A DNA stretch of 64,000 nucleotides from NCBI RefSeq assembly GCF_900078195.1, contig NZ_FJVE01000007.1, positions 1,302,001-1,366,000 of the forward strand, written 5' to 3'. Shown in pieces: positions 62,577-64,000 of this stretch; position 1 is the stretch's first letter, and the number at the start of each line of letters is the position of its first letter. The stretch comes from Clostridium sp. Marseille-P299 (GTDB taxonomy: Bacteria; Bacillota; Clostridia; Lachnospirales; Lachnospiraceae). The notes under the pieces were generated by a model. That model was not told the DNA's origin and did no database searches. It saw only the letters and a list, made by a program, of their open reading frames with translations. The position numbers were made by a program, and so were the translations under genes.

Positions 62577-64000
62577 ATGAATCGCTCAGTTGTGAGAATA
62601 AAAAGTATATCAATTACAAATTTCAAAAATGTAACTCATGGGGAATTAAGTTTTGAAAATAGCAGAAAGCCATATAAAGCAAGTATTGTTGGTTTATATG
62701 GGCAAAATGGTTCTGGAAAGACAGCATTAATCGATGCAATGCAATTACTGAAGCTCACGCTTACAGGTCAACCGGTTCCAGTTCAGTTTGCAGATTATAT
62801 CAATGTAGATGCTGAATTTGCAACGGTTCGTTATGAATTCAAGGTTGAAATATTGCAGACAATTTATGAGGCAATTTATGAATTCAGTATAAAAAAAGAA
62901 TTAGATATGTCTACGCAAAATCTAGTTTTTCAAGATTCAGAAAACTCCAAATATATAACAACAATTTTTAATGAGGTATTAAGTTGTTCCTATGTGGCAC
63001 CGGAAGCTAAGTGTCGTATGAGTACATTAATTAATACTCAAACAGATGAAGTGTTTTTACCAAAAACGAAATACAATATTATTATAGGGAATGACAAGAA
63101 TACTTTTACTGACCTTTTGGTTGATAAAAAGATGACAGCTGTGACTAGCAGATCTTTTGTGTTTTCAAAGAAGCTAATGATGGCTATGAGCCAAAATGAT
63201 AAAAATAAAGATGAGGATTTACTTGAATTTCAGCGTTACAAAGCTTTGTTAGAGGCTCTTGTTAGATTTGGAAACTATGAACTATTTGTTATTAATACAA
63301 CGAACTCTGGTCTTATTAGTATGAATGCTCTGCCAATTTCTTTTAAGTACCAAGAGAAAAGTATTGGAGCAGTAGGGAATTTTATGCTTCCATTAAATGA
63401 AGCAGCTACTATTCCACAGGAAGCTTTTGAGGTCGTACAAAAAGTTATTTCAAATATGAATATTGTTTTAGAACAACTCATTCCTGGACTAACAATCAGT
63501 ATACGAGATTTAGGAACGCAGGTGCTAGAAAACGGTAAAGTTGGCAGCAGAATTCAGCTAATGTCTCTCAAAAACAAGAAAGAGATTCCTTTGCAATATG
63601 AATCAGAAGGTATTAAAAAGATTGTATCTATTCTTCAATTATTAATTGTAGTATACAATCAACCTTCAATTACAGTTGCAATTGATGAGTTGGATGCAGG
63701 TGTTTTTGAGTACTTGTTGGGTGAGATTCTTCGTATTATTTCTGAAAAAGGAAAGGGTCAACTCATTTTCACATCACATAATTTAAGGCCTTTAGAGACT
63801 ATAGACAGGGGATTTATCGCATTTACTACAACAAATCCTCTTAACAGATATATTAGGATGAGTAAAGTTAAAGATAATAATAATCTGAGGGATTTTTATT
63901 ATAGAGATATTGTTCTTGGGGAGCAAAGTGAAGAAGTATATGATACAACCAACAACTCAGAAATAGCCCTTGTATTTAGAGAGGCAGGTGAGTTGATTGG
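62577..64000 (+). CDS. AAA/ABC-type ATPase (AAA_15/OLD-like), truncated by window end
   Basis: Open from the ATG at 62577 (TTGGAGG 8 bases upstream) to the end of the window, 474 codons without a stop. The start RIKSISITNFKNVTHGEL and Walker A GLYGQNGSGKT are typical of SMC/RecF-like ATPases. Later come the signature-like LQYESEGIKKIVSILQLL, Walker B SITVAIDELDAGVFEYLL and switch LIFTSHNLRPLE. The group (AAA_15/AAA_21) includes abortive-infection proteins such as AbiLi and partners of RloB-type or nuclease genes. The deciding partner would lie after 64000. Function is therefore open. Confidence 0.85.
   Translation, partial: MNRSVVRIKSISITNFKNVTHGELSFENSRKPYKASIVGLYGQNGSGKTALIDAMQLLKLTLTGQPVPVQFADYINVDAEFATVRYEFKVEILQTIYEAIYEFSIKKELDMSTQNLVFQDSENSKYITTIFNEVLSCSYVAPEAKCRMSTLINTQTDEVFLPKTKYNIIIGNDKNTFTDLLVDKKMTAVTSRSFVFSKKLMMAMSQNDKNKDEDLLEFQRYKALLEALVRFGNYELFVINTTNSGLISMNALPISFKYQEKSIGAVGNFMLPLNEAATIPQEAFEVVQKVISNMNIVLEQLIPGLTISIRDLGTQVLENGKVGSRIQLMSLKNKKEIPLQYESEGIKKIVSILQLLIVVYNQPSITVAIDELDAGVFEYLLGEILRIISEKGKGQLIFTSHNLRPLETIDRGFIAFTTTNPLNRYIRMSKVKDNNNLRDFYYRDIVLGEQSEEVYDTTNNSEIALVFREAGELI

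Overview
The window looks like chromosome of a low-GC, endospore-forming Clostridia member. Gene content (gpr and spoIIP next to rpsT, lepA and hemW; many ABC sugar importers with YesM-type kinase and AraC-type regulators) fits Lachnospiraceae, and the whole resembles Lachnoclostridium (Clostridium) phytofermentans. The species guess is from memory and was not tested by search. No rRNA, tRNA, CRISPR array or prophage was seen.

Layout. 1-7.6 kb: end of a YesM/LytS-type histidine kinase, then a YtfQ-YtfR-YtfT-YjfF-like sugar ABC importer with an FGGY sugar kinase. 7.9-12.2 kb: a GrpB-family gene, a CcdA/TlpA thiol-redox pair and a Thr/Pro-rich lipoprotein. 12.3-17.5 kb: an ArsR-type regulator behind a large dyad operator, then two overlapping ABC half-transporters. 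17.6-20.1 kb: an unusual Cys-rich protein built of several repeat arrays, behind a site that reads as a sigma-K promoter; I regard this as the most novel locus. 20.3-26.5 kb: membrane-bound AraC regulator plus an Lpl/Ytc-type sugar importer. 26.6-33.2 kb: rpsT (minus strand), gpr, spoIIP, lepA, hemW, a conserved housekeeping/sporulation block.

33.6-57.3 kb is the cell-surface part. It holds a secreted Ig-like protein, a sortase with an apparent dedicated substrate, then an exopolysaccharide (EPS) locus. The EPS locus has CpsB-type phosphatase, Wzz-like adaptor, BY-kinase, priming sugar transferase, a strongly structured spacer, glycosyltransferases, a radical SAM/SPASM protein, Wzy- and Wzx-type proteins, and two paralogous UDP-sugar dehydrogenases near its ends. 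It suggests Wzx/Wzy-type assembly under tyrosine-phosphorylation control. Its interior is patchy by eye (41-46 kb richer in GC, 46.5-54 kb very AT-rich) with gene debris, including an IS1182-type transposase fragment, which suggests horizontal reshuffling.

57.4-64 kb: SatP/YaaH-type transporter, a MATE exporter behind an attenuator-like leader, rfbA and rfbB (minus strand) with a candidate H-type pseudoknot before the rfbB ribosome binding site, a 42-residue amphipathic peptide gene, and the start of an AAA/ABC-type ATPase that runs off the end. Degenerate short repeats occur in several spacers.
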